Assembly: GCA_029781465.1 (NCBI GenBank)
Contig: JAKOWQ010000433.1
Coordinates: forward strand, 1 to 12,512
DNA: 12,512 nt
DNA from: Pseudomonadota bacterium
Lineage (GTDB): Bacteria; Pseudomonadota; Alphaproteobacteria; Sphingomonadales; Sphingomonadaceae
Reading direction: 5' to 3'
Below the pieces are notes generated by a model. The model was given only the letters and a program-made list of their open reading frames with translations. It was not told where the DNA came from and made no database searches. Both the position numbers and the translations under genes were made by a program. Each line of letters opens with the position of its first letter. Position 1 is the stretch's first letter. This document shows, in pieces, positions 11,370 through 12,512 of this stretch.

Positions 11370-12512
11370 ATGAACGACATGAGTCCCAAGGGTTTCGGCG
11401 CCGCGCGTCCGGCTGCCGCTGCGGACATCCCGGCCGAGGCCGCCCGCGCGGTCCAGCCCGACAACGCGCGCGAGCCGATCGGCATCGTGCTCGAGATTGC
11501 CGGTTCGGGCTCCGCGATCGCGCTTGACCTTCAGCGCCTGCAGGAATGCTCCGAGGATGCGGATCCCTCTGTCGCGCTGGCCGGCCAGGTCGGCAGCCAG
11601 GTCAAGATCCGGGTCGGGCGCAGCTGGCTGCTCGCCTCGGTGCGCACCCAGCGCCAGGATGCCAAGACCCCGGGCGGGATCATGGCCCAGATCGACTTTC
11701 TGGGCGAAGGCGACGAGGAACGCCTGACCGGCCGCATCCACTCGTTCCGCCGCGGTGTCACCCGCTATCCGATCCCGGGCGCGCTGATCTATCCGGCGAC
11801 CAGCAGCGATCTCAAGCAGATCTATGCCAGCGACGGGCGCTCGAGCATCCAGGTCGGCACCGTGTTCCCGACCAAGGACATCCGCGCCGGGCTCTATATC
11901 GATTCGATGCTGGGCAAGCACTTCGCGCTGCTCGGTTCGACCGGCACCGGCAAGTCGACCAGCGCCGCGCTTATCCTGCACCGGATCTGCGAACATGCCC
12001 CCGAAGGGCACATCGTGATGGTCGATCCGCACGGCGAATATTCCGCCGCCTTCAAGCAGACCGGCATGATCTTCGACGTGTCGAACCTGCAGATGCCCTA
12101 TTGGCTGATGAATTTCGAGGAACACTGCGAAGTGTTCCTGACCTCGACTGGCAACGACCGACAGGAGGATTCGGACATCCTTTCCAAGTGCCTGCTTGCC
12201 GCGCGGGCCAAGAACCGGCTGGCCGAGAGCATGGGCAAGATCACGGTCGACAGCCCGATCCCCTATCTCCTGTCCGACCTCACCAACCTCATCACCACCG
12301 AGATGGGCAAGCTCGACAAGGCGACCAGCAGCGCGCCCTACATGCGCATCAAGACCAAGATCGACGAATTGAAGGCCGATCCGCGCTACCAGTTCCTGTT
12401 TTCGGGCATGCTGGTGGGCGATACCATGGCCGAATTCATCGCCAAGATCTTCCGCATGCCCAGCCGCGGCAAGCCGATCTCGATCATCGACGTTTCGGGC
12501 GTTCCCTCGGAC
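11370..12512 (+). CDS. HerA-like DUF87 ATPase (5' part, runs off the window)
   Basis: The frame opens at ATG 11370, after AAGGGGTGGA (11351-11360), and remains open to the window end, giving 381 residues without a stop. A second in-frame ATG at 11379 is an alternative start. Residues 1-35 are Ala/Pro-rich and probably flexible. Residues about 36-170 resemble the HAS-barrel of HerA-type translocases (PIGIVLEI, GQVGSQVKIRVG, VTRYPIPGALIYPAT). The Walker A motif GSTGTGKST (189-197) and a VDPHGEY strand (218-224) of the FtsK-HerA/DUF87 fold follow. The final IIDVSGVPSD is the start of the region where the Walker B and the arginine finger would follow. HerA-like hexamers pump DNA, often with the nuclease NurA or in phage defence. 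Bacterial DUF87 members also occur as lone core genes. The partner, if any, lies outside the window. Confidence 0.85.
   Translation, partial: MNDMSPKGFGAARPAAAADIPAEAARAVQPDNAREPIGIVLEIAGSGSAIALDLQRLQECSEDADPSVALAGQVGSQVKIRVGRSWLLASVRTQRQDAKTPGGIMAQIDFLGEGDEERLTGRIHSFRRGVTRYPIPGALIYPATSSDLKQIYASDGRSSIQVGTVFPTKDIRAGLYIDSMLGKHFALLGSTGTGKSTSAALILHRICEHAPEGHIVMVDPHGEYSAAFKQTGMIFDVSNLQMPYWLMNFEEHCEVFLTSTGNDRQEDSDILSKCLLAARAKNRLAESMGKITVDSPIPYLLSDLTNLITTEMGKLDKATSSAPYMRIKTKIDELKADPRYQFLFSGMLVGDTMAEFIAKIFRMPSRGKPISIIDVSGVPSD

Noticed and set aside
1..12512. CRISPR arrays, insertion sequences, phage or plasmid genes, tRNAs, attachment sites
   Set aside because: I found no regular repeat-spacer pattern, transposase or integrase motif, terminal inverted repeats or tRNA cloverleaf. 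Base and codon use look uniform throughout, so no transferred island is evident.

Overview
The window reads as a chromosomal stretch of a GC-rich alphaproteobacterium, most likely a member of the Sphingomonadales. This rests on remembered family resemblance: an alphaproteobacterial-style RNase P RNA, an Alph_Pro_TM (TIGR02186-like) protein, a TorF/Gcw_chp-type porin, an NfrA/NfrB-like pair of a kind I associate with sphingomonads, strong G/C third-position bias and frequent GTG starts. I see no insertion sequence, phage gene, CRISPR array, tRNA or attachment site. The gene content looks like ordinary core or near-core chromosome.

Layout, left to right. Positions 1-339 hold the 3' end of an AmpD/AmiD-like peptidoglycan amidase. 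It is followed directly by the RNase P RNA gene (about 345-750), whose putative promoter overlaps the amidase stop codon. A leftward block then runs from about 3332 down to 734: a PPP-type metallophosphatase, UDP-glucose 6-dehydrogenase (4-base stop/start overlap) and a small unknown protein whose last codons lie inside the 3' helix of rnpB on the opposite strand. A TTGTCC-N17-TATAGC promoter sits upstream of the phosphatase. Rightward from 3545 is a TorF-type outer-membrane porin. It ends at a strong, probably bidirectional terminator hairpin (4317-4348) shared with a convergent SIMPL-domain (DUF541) gene. Divergent from the SIMPL gene is a gloA-nhaD pair (glyoxalase I, then a NhaD-type Na+/H+ antiporter, 5 bases apart). 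The divergent promoter region carries an 18-base inverted repeat.

Next is a two-gene unit at 7021-9578. It encodes a membrane family-2 glycosyltransferase resembling NfrB and, overlapping by GTGA, a small outer-membrane-barrel protein resembling the C-terminal domain of NfrA, preceded by an Ala/Pro-rich linker. This compact NfrBA-like unit is the best candidate here for an under-described system, probably making and exporting a surface glycan. It ends in an intrinsic terminator that overlaps its stop codon. It is followed by a TauE/SafE (TSUP) transporter overlapping by GTGA with an Alph_Pro_TM protein, and then by the first 381 codons of a HerA-like, DUF87-type ATPase that runs off the window.

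Envelope work is a recurring theme: peptidoglycan turnover, UDP-glucuronate supply, porin, SIMPL protein, glycan synthase/export and anion export. Apart from the overlapping or closely spaced pairs, nothing in the sequence proves that the units act together. All family assignments come from motif recognition by eye, without database searches.
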